In this document: positions 6,143-14,050 of the stretch, piece after piece
Layout: every line of letters starts with the position of its first letter
How positions within the stretch are numbered: position 1 is the first letter of the stretch
Assembly (NCBI GenBank): GCA_036267755.1
Contig: DATAVK010000076.1
Location: 1 to 15,678 of the forward strand
DNA: 15,678 nucleotides
Direction of reading: 5' to 3'
From: DATAVK01 sp036267755
GTDB lineage: Bacteria; Actinomycetota; Actinomycetes; JAFAQI01
Program-made: the position numbers and the translations under genes
Notes under the pieces: model-generated
What the model was told of the DNA's origin: nothing
Seen by the model: only the letters and a program-made list of their open reading frames with translations
Database searches by the model: none

Positions 6143-6930
6143 CGCCGGTCCCAGCCGTGGTCGACCGGGCCGATCCCGGCGCCGAGCGGGAAGCCGCCGC
6201 GGATCGCGTGCGTGACGTAGGCCTTTGCGGCCCGCACGGCGCTCGGCACGTCGTCTCCCAATGCCAGCCGTGAGGCGATCGCCGAGCCGAGCGTGCAGCC
6301 GGTGCCGTGGGTGTGCCGGTTGTCCAGCCGCGGCGCTCTGAACTCCAGCGCGACATCGCCGTCGGTCAGCAGGTCGACCGGCTCGCCAGAGAGGTGCCCG
6401 CCCTTGACCAGGACCCAGGTCGGCCCGAGCTCCAGCAGGGCGGTGGCCGCGCGCCGTTGACCGGCGACGTCGTCGACGGCCAGGCCGGTCAAGCGGGCGG
6501 CTTCCGGAAGGTTCGGGGTCACGATGGTGGCGAGCGGGAGCAGCTCGGCTTTGATCGCCTCGACGGCTTCGGGCACCAGCAGCGGGTCGCCGTGCTTCGA
6601 CACGCAGACCGGGTCCACCACGAGCGGGGCGTCGAGGTCACGGAGCCGTTTGGCGGTCACGACGACGAGGTCAGGAGACGCCAGCATGCCGGTCTTCACC
6701 GCGTCGACTCCGATGTCGTCGAGCACGGACGCCAGCTGGGCCTCGACCGCGTCGACCGGCAGCTCCCAGTAACCCTGCACGCCGAGTGAGTTCTGGGCGG
6801 TCACGGCCGTGATGACACTCATCCCGTGGACCCCGAGCGCCAGCATCGTCTTCAGGTCGGCCTGGATGCCCGCCCCGCCGCCGGAGTCCGAGCCGGCCAC
6901 GGTGAGCACCCGGGGCGGGGTCGCGGTCAT
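6139..6930 (-). CDS. thiD: Hydroxymethylpyrimidine/phosphomethylpyrimidine kinase
   Basis: Ribokinase-family kinase that phosphorylates HMP and HMP-P to HMP-PP, the pyrimidine half of thiamine phosphate. The 263-residue length is normal for a single-domain ThiD. Substrate-binding GSDSGGGAGIQAD is at 13-25, and the catalytic/anion-hole motif HTHGTGCTLGSAIAS is at 206-220 with the conserved Cys at 212. The ATG at 6930 follows the thiL stop by nine bases, and its end overlaps the GNAT gene. There is no fused ThiE or TenA domain. No TPP riboswitch-like leader is seen in the short thiL upstream region, so regulation is unknown. Adjacent thiL makes the thiamine assignment firmer than a generic PfkB-family kinase or pyridoxal kinase. 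Confidence 0.95.
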   Translation of the reverse strand: MTATPPRVLTVAGSDSGGGAGIQADLKTMLALGVHGMSVITAVTAQNSLGVQGYWELPVDAVEAQLASVLDDIGVDAVKTGMLASPDLVVVTAKRLRDLDAPLVVDPVCVSKHGDPLLVPEAVEAIKAELLPLATIVTPNLPEAARLTGLAVDDVAGQRRAATALLELGPTWVLVKGGHLSGEPVDLLTDGDVALEFRAPRLDNRHTHGTGCTLGSAIASRLALGDDVPSAVRAAKAYVTHAIRGGFPLGAGIGPVDHGWDRR

Positions 6931-6939
6931 GCCACCAGC

Positions 6940-7887
6940 CTACGAGCGGAAGTGCTGGTGCCCGGCGGTCCCTGGGGGCGGTGCATCGGCGAACACCACG
7001 CCCGGTTCACCCTCGACCACGCGACCGACCACCGGGTACGGCGATGAGCTGTCGGGCGGCACCGTCGCGGCGAAGGCATGGTCGTCGCCACCTCCGGCGA
7101 CCCAGCTGCGCGGGTCGGTTCCCAGTAGTTGCGCGGCCGCCCGCACGCGTGGGTCCACCGGCAGGTCGGCGGCGGTCAGCTCGATCCGCACTCCGGACGC
7201 TGCAGCAACGTGCCCGAGATCGGCGACCAGCCCGTCGGACACGTCGATCATCGCGGTCGCGGCGTACTCCGACGCGAGCCGCAGGGCGTCCTGGTAGGCC
7301 ACGGTTGGTCGGCGGTGTGAATCGGCGAGCGGATCCTCGCCGTGGCCGGCGAGCAGCAGGTCGAGGCCCGCGGCCGCGAGCCCCAGGGCGCCCGCCACGA
7401 CGACCAGGTCGCCGGGGCGGGCGCCGGCGCGGGTGACCGGTGGCCGGCCCGCCAGGTCACCGAGCGCCGTCACGGCCACCAGCACGCTGTCCCCGGCCGA
7501 CAGGTCGCCGCCCACCACGGCGGCCCCCACGAGGTCGCACTCGTCTCGGAGGCCGTCGGCCAGCTCCTCGAGCCACTCGACGGGGAGGTCGTCGGGGCAG
7601 GCGAGGCCGACCAACAGCCCGACCGGGTTCGCTCCCATGGCCGCAATGTCGGCGAGGTTCTGGGCAGCCGCCTTGCGCCCCACGTCGTACGCCGACGACC
7701 AGTCGCGGCGGAAGTGGCGGCCCTCGACCAGGAGATCCGTGGACGCGACGACTCGACCGTCCGGTACGGCGACCACCGCGGCGTCGTCGCCGGGGCCGAG
7801 CAACACCTCCCGACCGTTGCGCAGCCTTGCCACAACCCGCGCGATCACCCCGAACTCCCCCACGTCGGATACCGAGATGACGAACAC
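6940..7887 (-). CDS. thiL: Thiamine-phosphate kinase
   Basis: ATP-dependent kinase that converts thiamine phosphate to thiamine diphosphate, the active cofactor. It is a PurM-fold enzyme. Visible motifs, in order, are the metal/ATP-binding GPGDDAAVV, STDLLVEGRHFRRDW, the conserved RKAAAQNLADIAAMGANP, VGGDLSAGD, AMIDVSDGLVADLGH and GGGDDHAF near the C-terminus (family consensus GGEDHA, so one Glu is replaced by Gly). Start choice is uncertain. The GTG at 7887 gives 315 residues with about ten residues before GEFGVIARV, as in homologues; a GTG at 7917 adds ten residues that overlap the promoter of the divergent gene; a GTG at 7863 is also possible. None has a well-placed Shine-Dalgarno. First gene of thiL-thiD-GNAT. 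Confidence 0.95.
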   Translation of the reverse strand: MFVISVSDVGEFGVIARVVARLRNGREVLLGPGDDAAVVAVPDGRVVASTDLLVEGRHFRRDWSSAYDVGRKAAAQNLADIAAMGANPVGLLVGLACPDDLPVEWLEELADGLRDECDLVGAAVVGGDLSAGDSVLVAVTALGDLAGRPPVTRAGARPGDLVVVAGALGLAAAGLDLLLAGHGEDPLADSHRRPTVAYQDALRLASEYAATAMIDVSDGLVADLGHVAAASGVRIELTAADLPVDPRVRAAAQLLGTDPRSWVAGGGDDHAFAATVPPDSSSPYPVVGRVVEGEPGVVFADAPPPGTAGHQHFRS

Positions 7888-7907
7888 CCCCTTGGGTCGG
7901 ATACGGT
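7878..7907 (+). promoter_or_regulatory. Possible promoter of the AsnC-like gene
   Basis: A TGACGA hexamer (7878-7883) and TACGGT (7902-7907, TANNNT type) are 18 bases apart and would give a leader of about 36 bases. That leader includes a GAGGAG ribosome binding site at 7940-7945, four bases before the ATG at 7950. The element overlaps the thiL start region, so the two transcription units would share this short divergent control region. Confidence 0.4.
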
Positions 7908-7949
7908 CTGGCCGCACGGAGCACGCCCGCCTCGACGCCGAGGAGTGAC

Positions 7950-8186
7950 ATGACAGTCCAGGCTTACATCCTCATCCAGACCGAGGTCGGGAAGGCCGCC
8001 GCCGTCGCCTCGCAGATCGCTGCCCTCAAGGGCGTGACCATCGCCGAGGACGTGACCGGCCCGTACGACGTGATCGTCAGGAGCGAGGCCCGCAACGTGG
8101 ACGAGCTCGGCAAGCTGGTCGTCGCCAAGATCCAGGGGGTTCCCGGGATCACCCGGACCCTGACCTGTCCCGTCGTCCACCTCTGA
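7950..8186 (+). CDS. Stand-alone Lrp/AsnC ligand-binding (RAM) domain protein
   Basis: A 78-residue protein equivalent to only the C-terminal effector-binding domain of Lrp/AsnC regulators, with no helix-turn-helix. The alternating beta-alpha-beta-beta-alpha-beta pattern is visible: AYILIQTEVGKAAAVASQIA, then VTIAEDVTGPYDVIVRSEA, then the helix NVDELGKLVVAKIQ and the closing strand GITRTLTCPVVHL. The element GPYDVIV (37-43) matches the G-x-YD-x-x-x core of the fold that lines the effector pocket. Such short proteins form ring-shaped oligomers and may bind amino acids or modulate a full-length Lrp; a DNA-binding role is not expected. The start is well supported by GAGGAG at 7940-7945. It is followed directly by the DUF3515 gene. 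Confidence 0.88.
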   Translation: MTVQAYILIQTEVGKAAAVASQIAALKGVTIAEDVTGPYDVIVRSEARNVDELGKLVVAKIQGVPGITRTLTCPVVHL

Positions 8187-8218
8187 TCCGCCTCCCCCGT
8201 ACCTGCCGCACGGCCGCG

Positions 8219-8647
8219 TTGGGCGGCGCGTTCGTTGCCGTCACCGCGGCGGGATGCTCCTCGGCGTCGATTGCAGTAGTCCCGCCACGACCGGGTGCCG
8301 CCGTCGCTGCTGGCTGCGCCCGGCTCGCCGCCGCATTGCCGGATCGGATCGAGGGCATGTCCTCGCGCGCCACGACCCCGAAGTCCCCGCTCGTGCATGC
8401 CTGGGGGGAGCCTCCGGTGGTCCTGCGCTGTGGCGTGCCAGCGCCGCCCGGCATCGCGGGCGCCGAGCTGACGGTGGTCAACGGGGTGCGATGGCTGGAG
8501 CGCCAAGGTGCGGATGCCGTCGTCTGGACCGCGCTGCGACCGCACAACCGCTACGTGCAGCTGACCATCCCCACGTCGTACCAGGCCCAGGCGGCGTACC
8601 TCGTCGACCTAGCGGGACCGTTGAGGCGAGCCTTCCCGGCGAGCTGA
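8219..8647 (+). CDS. DUF3515 family probable lipoprotein
   Basis: Small actinobacterial cell-surface protein of unknown function, placed between an AsnC-like gene and ddl as in M. tuberculosis (Rv2980/ddlA). From the TTG at 8219 it has 142 residues: a hydrophobic signal (GGAFVAVTAAGC, 2-13) ending in a plausible lipobox AAGC, then the domain with CARLAAALPDRI (34-45) and LRCGVPAPPG. The TTG start gives a signal with no basic residues and no ribosome binding site. In the same frame upstream, residues IRLPRTCRTAA give a proper positive n-region, and a CTG at 8183 overlaps the AsnC-like stop (CTGA). The true start is therefore probably 8183, giving 154 residues. It ends one base short of the convergent ddl. 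Confidence 0.8.
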   Translation: MGGAFVAVTAAGCSSASIAVVPPRPGAAVAAGCARLAAALPDRIEGMSSRATTPKSPLVHAWGEPPVVLRCGVPAPPGIAGAELTVVNGVRWLERQGADAVVWTALRPHNRYVQLTIPTSYQAQAAYLVDLAGPLRRAFPAS

Positions 8648-8648
8648 C

Positions 8649-9713
8649 TCAGCGCAGCCCGGTGCCGCGGCGGATCGCGTCATCGAGCAGCCGGGCCACG
8701 AGCGTCGGATAGTCGACGCCGCTCGCCGCCCACATCTGCGGGAACATCGACACCGGCGTGAAGCCAGGCATGGTGTTGACCTCGTTCACCACGACTCGAC
8801 CCTCCCGGGTGAGGAAGACGTCGACTCGGGCCAGGCCCTCGCAGTCCAGCGCCTCGAAGGCGGTGAGCGCCACATCCTGGATCCGCGCGATGACGTCGTA
8901 CGGCAGGTTGGGTGGGATGTCGAACTCGGTGCCGGACTCGGGCATGTACTTCGCCTCGAAGTCGTAGAAGGCGGTTCCGTGCGCGATCCGGATCTCGGCC
9001 GGCAGCGACGCCTCGGGTGGCCCGCCGTCCAGCCCGGCCAGCACACCGCACTCGATCTCCCGGCCGACGATGGCGGTCTCGACCAACGCCTTCGGGTCGT
9101 GGGAGTGAGCCAGGCCCAGCGCGCCCTCGAGCTCCTCGGAGCGGGTGACCTTCGTGATCCCGATGCTGGACCCCGCCCGGGCGGGCTTGACGAAGACCGG
9201 CAGGCCGAGGTCCAGCACACCCGCCGGCACCGGACGCCCGTCACGCACCACGACGTACGGCGGAACTTCCATCCCGGCCGCGGCAAGCAGCCGCTTCATG
9301 TGGGCCTTGTCCATCGCGGCGGCGGAGGCGAAGACACCGGAGCCGACATAGGGAATCCCCGCCAGCTCCAGCAGGCCTTGCAACGTTCCGTCCTCGCCGT
9401 AGGCGCCGTGCAGCAGTGGGAAGACGACGTCGATCCCAGTCAGCGCTGCCGGCAGCGCGGTCGGATCACCAGTGAGCGCGACCGACGTGCCCGTGTCGGG
9501 GACGCTGGGAAGCTCGCGGCCCTGCATGGCCAGCATGGCGTGATCGCTCGACAGCACCCAACGGCCCTCGGTGGTGATGCCGATCGGGACCACCTCGTAC
9601 CGCTCCGGGTCCAGCGCCGCCAGCACGCTCCCTGCCGTCACGCACGAGATGGCGTGCTCGCTGCTACGCCCTCCGAACACGACGGCCACCCGCAGCCGAC
9701 CGGTGCCGCTCAC
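8649..9713 (-). CDS. ddl: D-alanine--D-alanine ligase
   Basis: ATP-grasp enzyme that joins two D-Ala residues for the peptidoglycan stem peptide, acting in the cytoplasm. The 354-residue product carries the family motifs: GGRSSEHAIS (14-23) with the substrate-binding Glu at 19, HGAYGEDG (102-109), the phosphate-binding GSSIGI (181-186), the omega-loop FYDFEAKY (249-256) and the metal-binding NEVNTMPGFTP (310-320). The omega-loop keeps Lys255-Tyr256, as in D-Ala-D-Ala ligases, so a D-Ala-D-lactate (vancomycin resistance) enzyme is unlikely. The GTG at 9713 overlaps the NlpC/P60 stop in a GTGA, which suggests coupling. It is the last gene of the plsC-gpsA-PLP-NlpC-ddl run and converges on the DUF3515 gene with a one-base gap. 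Confidence 0.97.
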   Translation of the reverse strand: MSGTGRLRVAVVFGGRSSEHAISCVTAGSVLAALDPERYEVVPIGITTEGRWVLSSDHAMLAMQGRELPSVPDTGTSVALTGDPTALPAALTGIDVVFPLLHGAYGEDGTLQGLLELAGIPYVGSGVFASAAAMDKAHMKRLLAAAGMEVPPYVVVRDGRPVPAGVLDLGLPVFVKPARAGSSIGITKVTRSEELEGALGLAHSHDPKALVETAIVGREIECGVLAGLDGGPPEASLPAEIRIAHGTAFYDFEAKYMPESGTEFDIPPNLPYDVIARIQDVALTAFEALDCEGLARVDVFLTREGRVVVNEVNTMPGFTPVSMFPQMWAASGVDYPTLVARLLDDAIRRGTGLR

Positions 9714-10930
9714 TGGGCGTAGGGCCGCACCGCGCCGATGTAGTCCGGTCGATCGTAGGGACTGATCTGCACGTCCTCACCGGTCTCGGGGGCCTGCACC
9801 ATCTCGCCATTGCCGATGTACATCCCGACATGATGGATGGTCGCGGGATTCGACGTGTCGTAGGCGAAGAAAACCAGGTCTCCCGGACGCAGCTGAGACT
9901 GGCTCAGGTGCACCCCTTCGTTCCACTGGTCACCTGTGAAGTGGTCGAGATGGACGCCCTCCTGGGCATAGGCGTACATCGTCAGACCGGAGCAGTCGAA
10001 GCTGCTCGGACCCGCGGCTGCCCAGACGTACGGCTTGCCGATCTGCGCCTCGGCGACGTGGACGGCGGCGGCCGCGGTCGCGGCGGAGACGGTGCCGGAG
10101 GTGCTCCCACCCGTCGGCGGGATCGCGGTCGGAGGAGGCTCGACGACGGGTGAGCTGCGCGCCTGCTCGCGGCGGGCCACCGCGCGTGCTCGAGCCCTGG
10201 CAATCGCCGCCAACCGCTCGCGCTGCAGCCGGCTCTCATGGGTTCGGGCAGTCGCAAGGAGGATGGTGAGCGTGTGCTGCCGCTGCCGCAGCGACGCGAG
10301 CAGAACGGTCTGCCGGCTCACCGCAGCGGAGGCGGCCTGCCGCGCCTTGGCGGCCGCGGCTGCGGCGGCAACGGCCCGGATGTGCAGCTGCTGGGCGTTG
10401 CGGCGGACAACCCCCTGGTAGATCTCGTCAGCCGACAGCTGTTGCAAGGTGTCGCGCTCGGACACCGAGATGGCGTCGAGGGCACCGAACCGGCGCAGCA
10501 ACGAGGCGGTCCCGCCGGGCGAGAGGAACGCGTCGATCGTGGACAGCCCGCCGCCCTCGTAGGCCTCGGTCGCGAAGGCCGTCACCTTGGACTGGCCGCG
10601 GGTCACGCGATGGCTGGCTCCGGCCAGCACCAGGTTGGCGGTCCGCAGCGCCTGCTGAGCCGCCTGGAGCTTGACCTGCGCAGCGTCGTAGGACTCCGAG
10701 GCGACCTCGGCGACCAGGTTGAGCCGGCTGAGGTCGGCTCGCGCACGCGCCAGTGACGCGGCGGCTACCCGAACCTGATGCTCACGGCTGCCCACGACCT
10801 GCTTGCTGTGGGCGATCTGCTTCGAGCTCGGGCCGTGGCCAGCTTGTGCTGCCACCGCTGGGGCAACGAGCAGCGAGCAGGCGAGCACAGCGCTCGCAGC
10901 CCCCAGCCATGCCGTACGGCGTGCTGACAC
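9710..10930 (-). CDS. Secreted coiled-coil NlpC/P60 peptidoglycan endopeptidase
   Basis: Predicted exported hydrolase that cleaves peptide bonds in peptidoglycan stems. The 406 residues divide into a signal peptide (about 1-28, n-region SARR, hydrophobic core, cleavage near AVAAQA), a long Ala/Arg/Gln-rich coiled coil (about 35-258), a Pro/Gly/Ser linker (260-280) and an NlpC/P60 domain (about 285-406). The catalytic Cys is C313 in FDCSGLT; the His is in HHVGMYIG (H367 likely); a third position around Q379 (MVQAP) is inferred. The layout resembles RipC/CwlO-type enzymes, whose coiled coils are controlled by FtsEX; that is analogy only. The GTG start has only a weak AGAG upstream and follows the PLP-enzyme stop by ten bases. 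The 3' end overlaps ddl by four bases. Confidence 0.92.
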   Translation of the reverse strand: MSARRTAWLGAASAVLACSLLVAPAVAAQAGHGPSSKQIAHSKQVVGSREHQVRVAAASLARARADLSRLNLVAEVASESYDAAQVKLQAAQQALRTANLVLAGASHRVTRGQSKVTAFATEAYEGGGLSTIDAFLSPGGTASLLRRFGALDAISVSERDTLQQLSADEIYQGVVRRNAQQLHIRAVAAAAAAAKARQAASAAVSRQTVLLASLRQRQHTLTILLATARTHESRLQRERLAAIARARARAVARREQARSSPVVEPPPTAIPPTGGSTSGTVSAATAAAAVHVAEAQIGKPYVWAAAGPSSFDCSGLTMYAYAQEGVHLDHFTGDQWNEGVHLSQSQLRPGDLVFFAYDTSNPATIHHVGMYIGNGEMVQAPETGEDVQISPYDRPDYIGAVRPYAQ

Positions 10931-10940
10931 GGATGTGACT

Positions 10941-12287
10941 CTAGTGCCTGATGGGACTCATGTCGTCACCGTCGGCTGCGCCGCCTATGACGTCGACGCC
11001 GCCGTCGAGGGCATCGGCTCCGGAGTCCAGGGCCCTGCGGACGTCGTGGACCAGGTCTTCGGCGTCCTCGAGACCGACACTGATCCGCAGCGCGCCGGGC
11101 AGGATGCCAGCGGCGAGCAGCGCGGCATCGTCGAGCTGGCGGTGGGTCGTCGACGCCACATGGCTCACGACGGTGTGGGTGCCGCCCAGGCTGGTGGCGA
11201 CCACACCGACCCGCAGCGCGTCGGCGACCCGCATCCCGGCGGCCCGCCCACCCTTCGGGGTCACGGTGACGATGCCGCCGTACCGGCGTCCCTCAGGACC
11301 CTTGTCGAACAGTCGCTCGGCGACGGCGTGCTGCGGGTGGGTCGCCAGACCCGGATAGTCGATCCGCTCAACCGCGGGGTGGTCAACGAGCGAGCTCGCC
11401 AGCGTCAGCGCCGAGGCGCACTGCCGGGCGACCCGCAGCGGCAATGTCGCCAGGCCGCGGTGGAGCAGGAACGCCTCGTCGGGCGCGAGGCTGCCCCCGA
11501 GGTTGATCCGGGTGAGTCTGACCCGCGAGAGCAGGTCGACGTCGCCGACGGCGATCCCCCCGGTGACGTCGGAGTGGCCGCCGACGTACTTCGTCGCGGA
11601 GTGCACGACGATGTCGGCTCCCCACTCGAGCGGGCGGCAGATCACCGGCGGCGCGAACGTACTGTCGACGCACAGCGGGACGTCGGCGGCGTGGGCGATG
11701 GCGGCGATCGCCGGGATGTCGGTCACGGCCGTGGTCGGGTTTGCGATCGTCTCCGCCCACACCAACGACGTCTCCGGTCGTAGCGCCGTCTGCACGGCGT
11801 CGTGGTCGGTCATATCGACGAAGCTGGTGGTGACGCCGAACCGCGCGAGCACCGCCTGCAGCACGCCGAACGTTCCGCCGTACACGGCTGCAGGGGCCAC
11901 GACATGGCCACCAGCACTACACAGCGTCAGCAGCACGGTGGAGATGGCCGCCATCCCCGACGCGAACGGCTGGGCGGCCACCGGCCGCTCGAGGCCATGC
12001 GCCTCCAGCGCAGCGTGGGCGAGCGCGAATGCGTCCGCGGTCGGGTTGTCGATCCGGCTGTAGCTGTATCCCGGGGTCGTGTCCCCGAGCACGTCGGCAT
12101 AGTCCTGGGAGGACCCGAAGACGAACGCGGTGCTGCGGTACGTCGGCAAACCCATCGGGGTCTGTGCCGGAGCCGGCGCGGCCGGTCCATGGACGGCGCG
12201 GGTGCCTTCACCGGCGTTGGTGGCCGGGTCGGAGTCGGTGGAGACGGTCGGGTCGACGACGGGCAGGTTGGGGGGGAACTCAGACAT
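10941..12287 (-). CDS. PLP-dependent transsulfuration enzyme (cystathionine gamma-synthase/lyase family)
   Basis: A 448-residue Cys/Met-metabolism PLP enzyme. The Schiff-base lysine is K233 in the signature SATKYVGGHSD (230-240); D208 should pair with the PLP ring nitrogen; Y136 in AVYGGTF stacks on the cofactor; Y76 and R78 in YSRIDNPT contact the phosphate of the partner subunit. The assignment to gamma-synthase, gamma-lyase or O-acylhomoserine sulfhydrylase cannot be settled from sequence by eye. The product is some 50-60 residues longer than typical family members: an N-terminal extension rich in Pro/Ala/Asp (about 1-45) and an acidic Asp/Gly C-terminal tail (about 425-444). The ATG at 12287 overlaps the end of gpsA by eight bases. 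The stop is TAG. No Met or Cys biosynthesis gene lies nearby. Confidence 0.92.
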   Translation of the reverse strand: MSEFPPNLPVVDPTVSTDSDPATNAGEGTRAVHGPAAPAPAQTPMGLPTYRSTAFVFGSSQDYADVLGDTTPGYSYSRIDNPTADAFALAHAALEAHGLERPVAAQPFASGMAAISTVLLTLCSAGGHVVAPAAVYGGTFGVLQAVLARFGVTTSFVDMTDHDAVQTALRPETSLVWAETIANPTTAVTDIPAIAAIAHAADVPLCVDSTFAPPVICRPLEWGADIVVHSATKYVGGHSDVTGGIAVGDVDLLSRVRLTRINLGGSLAPDEAFLLHRGLATLPLRVARQCASALTLASSLVDHPAVERIDYPGLATHPQHAVAERLFDKGPEGRRYGGIVTVTPKGGRAAGMRVADALRVGVVATSLGGTHTVVSHVASTTHRQLDDAALLAAGILPGALRISVGLEDAEDLVHDVRRALDSGADALDGGVDVIGGAADGDDMSPIRH

Positions 12288-13290
12288 CCGGGTCCTGTTC
12301 GTGTTTGGGGTCGCGTGCCAGCAGTGAGAGCAGCAGCTCCTGGACCGTCATGCCCTCGTGGACCACCTTGACGACGTGCTCCGTGATGGGCGCCGCGACA
12401 TCGTGCTTGCGTGCCAGGTCGAGGATCGACGTGCAGGACTTCACCGCCTCGGCGGTCTGCGTGGTCATGGCCAGAACCTGCTCGACTGGGAGGCCGCGGC
12501 CGAGGTTCTCCCCGAAGGTGCGGTTGCGCGACAGAGGTGACGAGCAGGTCGCGATCAGGTCGCCCATGCCCGCCAGCCCGGCGAAGGTCATCGGGTCCGC
12601 GCCCAGCGCCATCCCGATCCGGGTCGTCTCCGCCAGGCCGCGCGTGATCATCGAGGCGCGGGCGTTGTCACCGAAGCCGAGGCCCGCGGCGATACCCACC
12701 GCCAGGGCGATGACGTTCTTGATCGCCCCGCCGAGCTCGCAGCCGATGACGTCGTGGTTCGTGTAGGGCCGGAAGTAGCCGGCATGACAGGCGGCCTGCA
12801 CCCGGTAGGCGACGTCCAGATCGGTACACGCCACCACGGAGGCGGCGGGCTGACGGTCCGCGATCTCGCGGGCGAGGTTCGGGCCGGTGATGACGGCGAC
12901 CCGGCTCTCCGGGACGTCGGCCACCTCGCGGATCACCTCGCTCATCCGCTTGTCGGTGCCGAGCTCGACGCCCTTCATCAGGCTCACGAGGGTTGCCTTC
13001 GGCGGGATCAGGTGCCGGATCTCGCCGAGATTGGTCCGCAGCGTCTGCGACGGCACCGCCAACACGACGATGTCCGCTCCGGCGAGCGCCTCTTCGGCGT
13101 CGGTGGTCGCTCGCAGCGTCGGCGGCAGAACGATCCCGGGCAGGTACTGCCGGTTCTCGTGCCGCTCGTTGATGTGGTCCGCCATCTCGGTACGCCGGGC
13201 CCACAGCAGCGCCTCGGTCCCGGAGTCGATGAGGACCTGGGTGAACGCCGTACCCCACGATCCGGCGCCCAGAACGGCGGCGCGGGTCAT
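12280..13290 (-). CDS. gpsA: Glycerol-3-phosphate dehydrogenase [NAD(P)+]
   Basis: Reduces dihydroxyacetone phosphate to sn-glycerol-3-phosphate, the backbone for phospholipids. The 336-residue length is standard. The Rossmann motif VLGAGSWGTAF is at 6-16, the conserved GPNLAREIA at 136-144, the catalytic lysine K191 in CELGGAIKNVIALAVGI (184-200), and GLAGMGDLIATCSSPLSRNR at 238-257 forms the substrate-binding region. The ATG at 13290 overlaps the plsC stop in an ATGA, so the open frame continuing to 13650 is shadow. Pairing with the acyltransferase gene upstream links precursor supply with its acylation. The 3' end overlaps the PLP-enzyme start by eight bases. Confidence 0.97.
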   Translation of the reverse strand: MTRAAVLGAGSWGTAFTQVLIDSGTEALLWARRTEMADHINERHENRQYLPGIVLPPTLRATTDAEEALAGADIVVLAVPSQTLRTNLGEIRHLIPPKATLVSLMKGVELGTDKRMSEVIREVADVPESRVAVITGPNLAREIADRQPAASVVACTDLDVAYRVQAACHAGYFRPYTNHDVIGCELGGAIKNVIALAVGIAAGLGFGDNARASMITRGLAETTRIGMALGADPMTFAGLAGMGDLIATCSSPLSRNRTFGENLGRGLPVEQVLAMTTQTAEAVKSCTSILDLARKHDVAAPITEHVVKVVHEGMTVQELLLSLLARDPKHEQDPDV

Positions 13291-13994
13291 GCCGCGACCC
13301 TGGGGTCGTACGGCTCGGCCGGTGGGTGTCCACCGCGCAGCTCGACGAGCAGATCGGTGATCCTGGCCATGATGGCCTCGGTGGCGTCCCGCAGCAGTCG
13401 CGCGTCCTGCGGTCGACCGGCGTACGAAGAAAGGTCGACGGGCGGGCCGGCAGTGACCTGGATCAGCTTGCGGGGGAACAGGTGTGGGCGTTTGGTCCGG
13501 TAGCGCCACACCTCCTGCGGCCCCCATTGAGCGCAGGGGATGACGGGCACTCCCGAGGACAGCGCGAGCCGCGCGACACCGGTACGCGCCCGCATCGGCC
13601 ACACGTCGGGGTCGCGCGTCGCCGAGCCCTCCGGGTAGATCAGGACGCACTCGCCCTGCTGCAGCGCCTCGACCGCAGCGGACAAGGCCTGCGCGGCGTC
13701 GGAGGTACCGCGGTACACCGGGATCTGGTGGGCCCCTCGGACGACGTGCTTGAGGACCGGCATCTCGAACAGTGATGACTTGGCGAGGAATCGGGGTGTT
13801 CGACCGGTCGCGTAGACGAAGTGCCCGAAGGTCATCGGGTCGACATAGCTCAGGTGGTTAGCAGCAATGATCACACCGCCCTCGGCAGGGATGTTCGCCA
13901 TGCCGCGCCAGTCGCGCTTGGTGAGCACGGCGGAGGCGGGTCTCACGACGCTGACCGTGAGGCGGTACCAGAAGCCGATCCGCCCGTGACGCAC
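13287..13994 (-). CDS. plsC: 1-acyl-sn-glycerol-3-phosphate acyltransferase (PlsC family)
   Basis: Membrane-associated acyltransferase that puts the second acyl chain on lysophosphatidic acid to give phosphatidic acid. The 235-residue protein has block I NHLSYVDP (46-53, catalytic His47 and Asp52), a block II-like FLAKSSLFEMPVLKHVVRG (69-87), block III YPEGSATRD (120-128, Glu122) and block IV VPVIPC (149-154). A weak hydrophobic stretch near residues 10-24 may sit in the membrane interface. The GTG at 13994 is preceded by GGAGGTGAGCA, a good ribosome binding site. It is first in the plsC-gpsA-PLP-NlpC-ddl run and diverges from cofC across a 56-base gap in which I see no clear promoter. PlsC-family members can use other acceptors, so the substrate is inferred from context. 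Confidence 0.93.
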   Translation of the reverse strand: MRHGRIGFWYRLTVSVVRPASAVLTKRDWRGMANIPAEGGVIIAANHLSYVDPMTFGHFVYATGRTPRFLAKSSLFEMPVLKHVVRGAHQIPVYRGTSDAAQALSAAVEALQQGECVLIYPEGSATRDPDVWPMRARTGVARLALSSGVPVIPCAQWGPQEVWRYRTKRPHLFPRKLIQVTAGPPVDLSSYAGRPQDARLLRDATEAIMARITDLLVELRGGHPPAEPYDPRVAA

Positions 13995-14050
13995 TGCTCA
14001 CCTCCGGTCCGCCGCGGCTTCGCCACCGCTGCCTTGCGAGGATGCCAGAT

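Noticed and set aside
8649..9713. D-Ala-D-lactate (vancomycin-resistance type) ligase
   Set aside because: The omega-loop keeps the Lys-Tyr pair (255-256) of D-Ala-D-Ala ligases, and no vanH, vanX or regulator genes are present.
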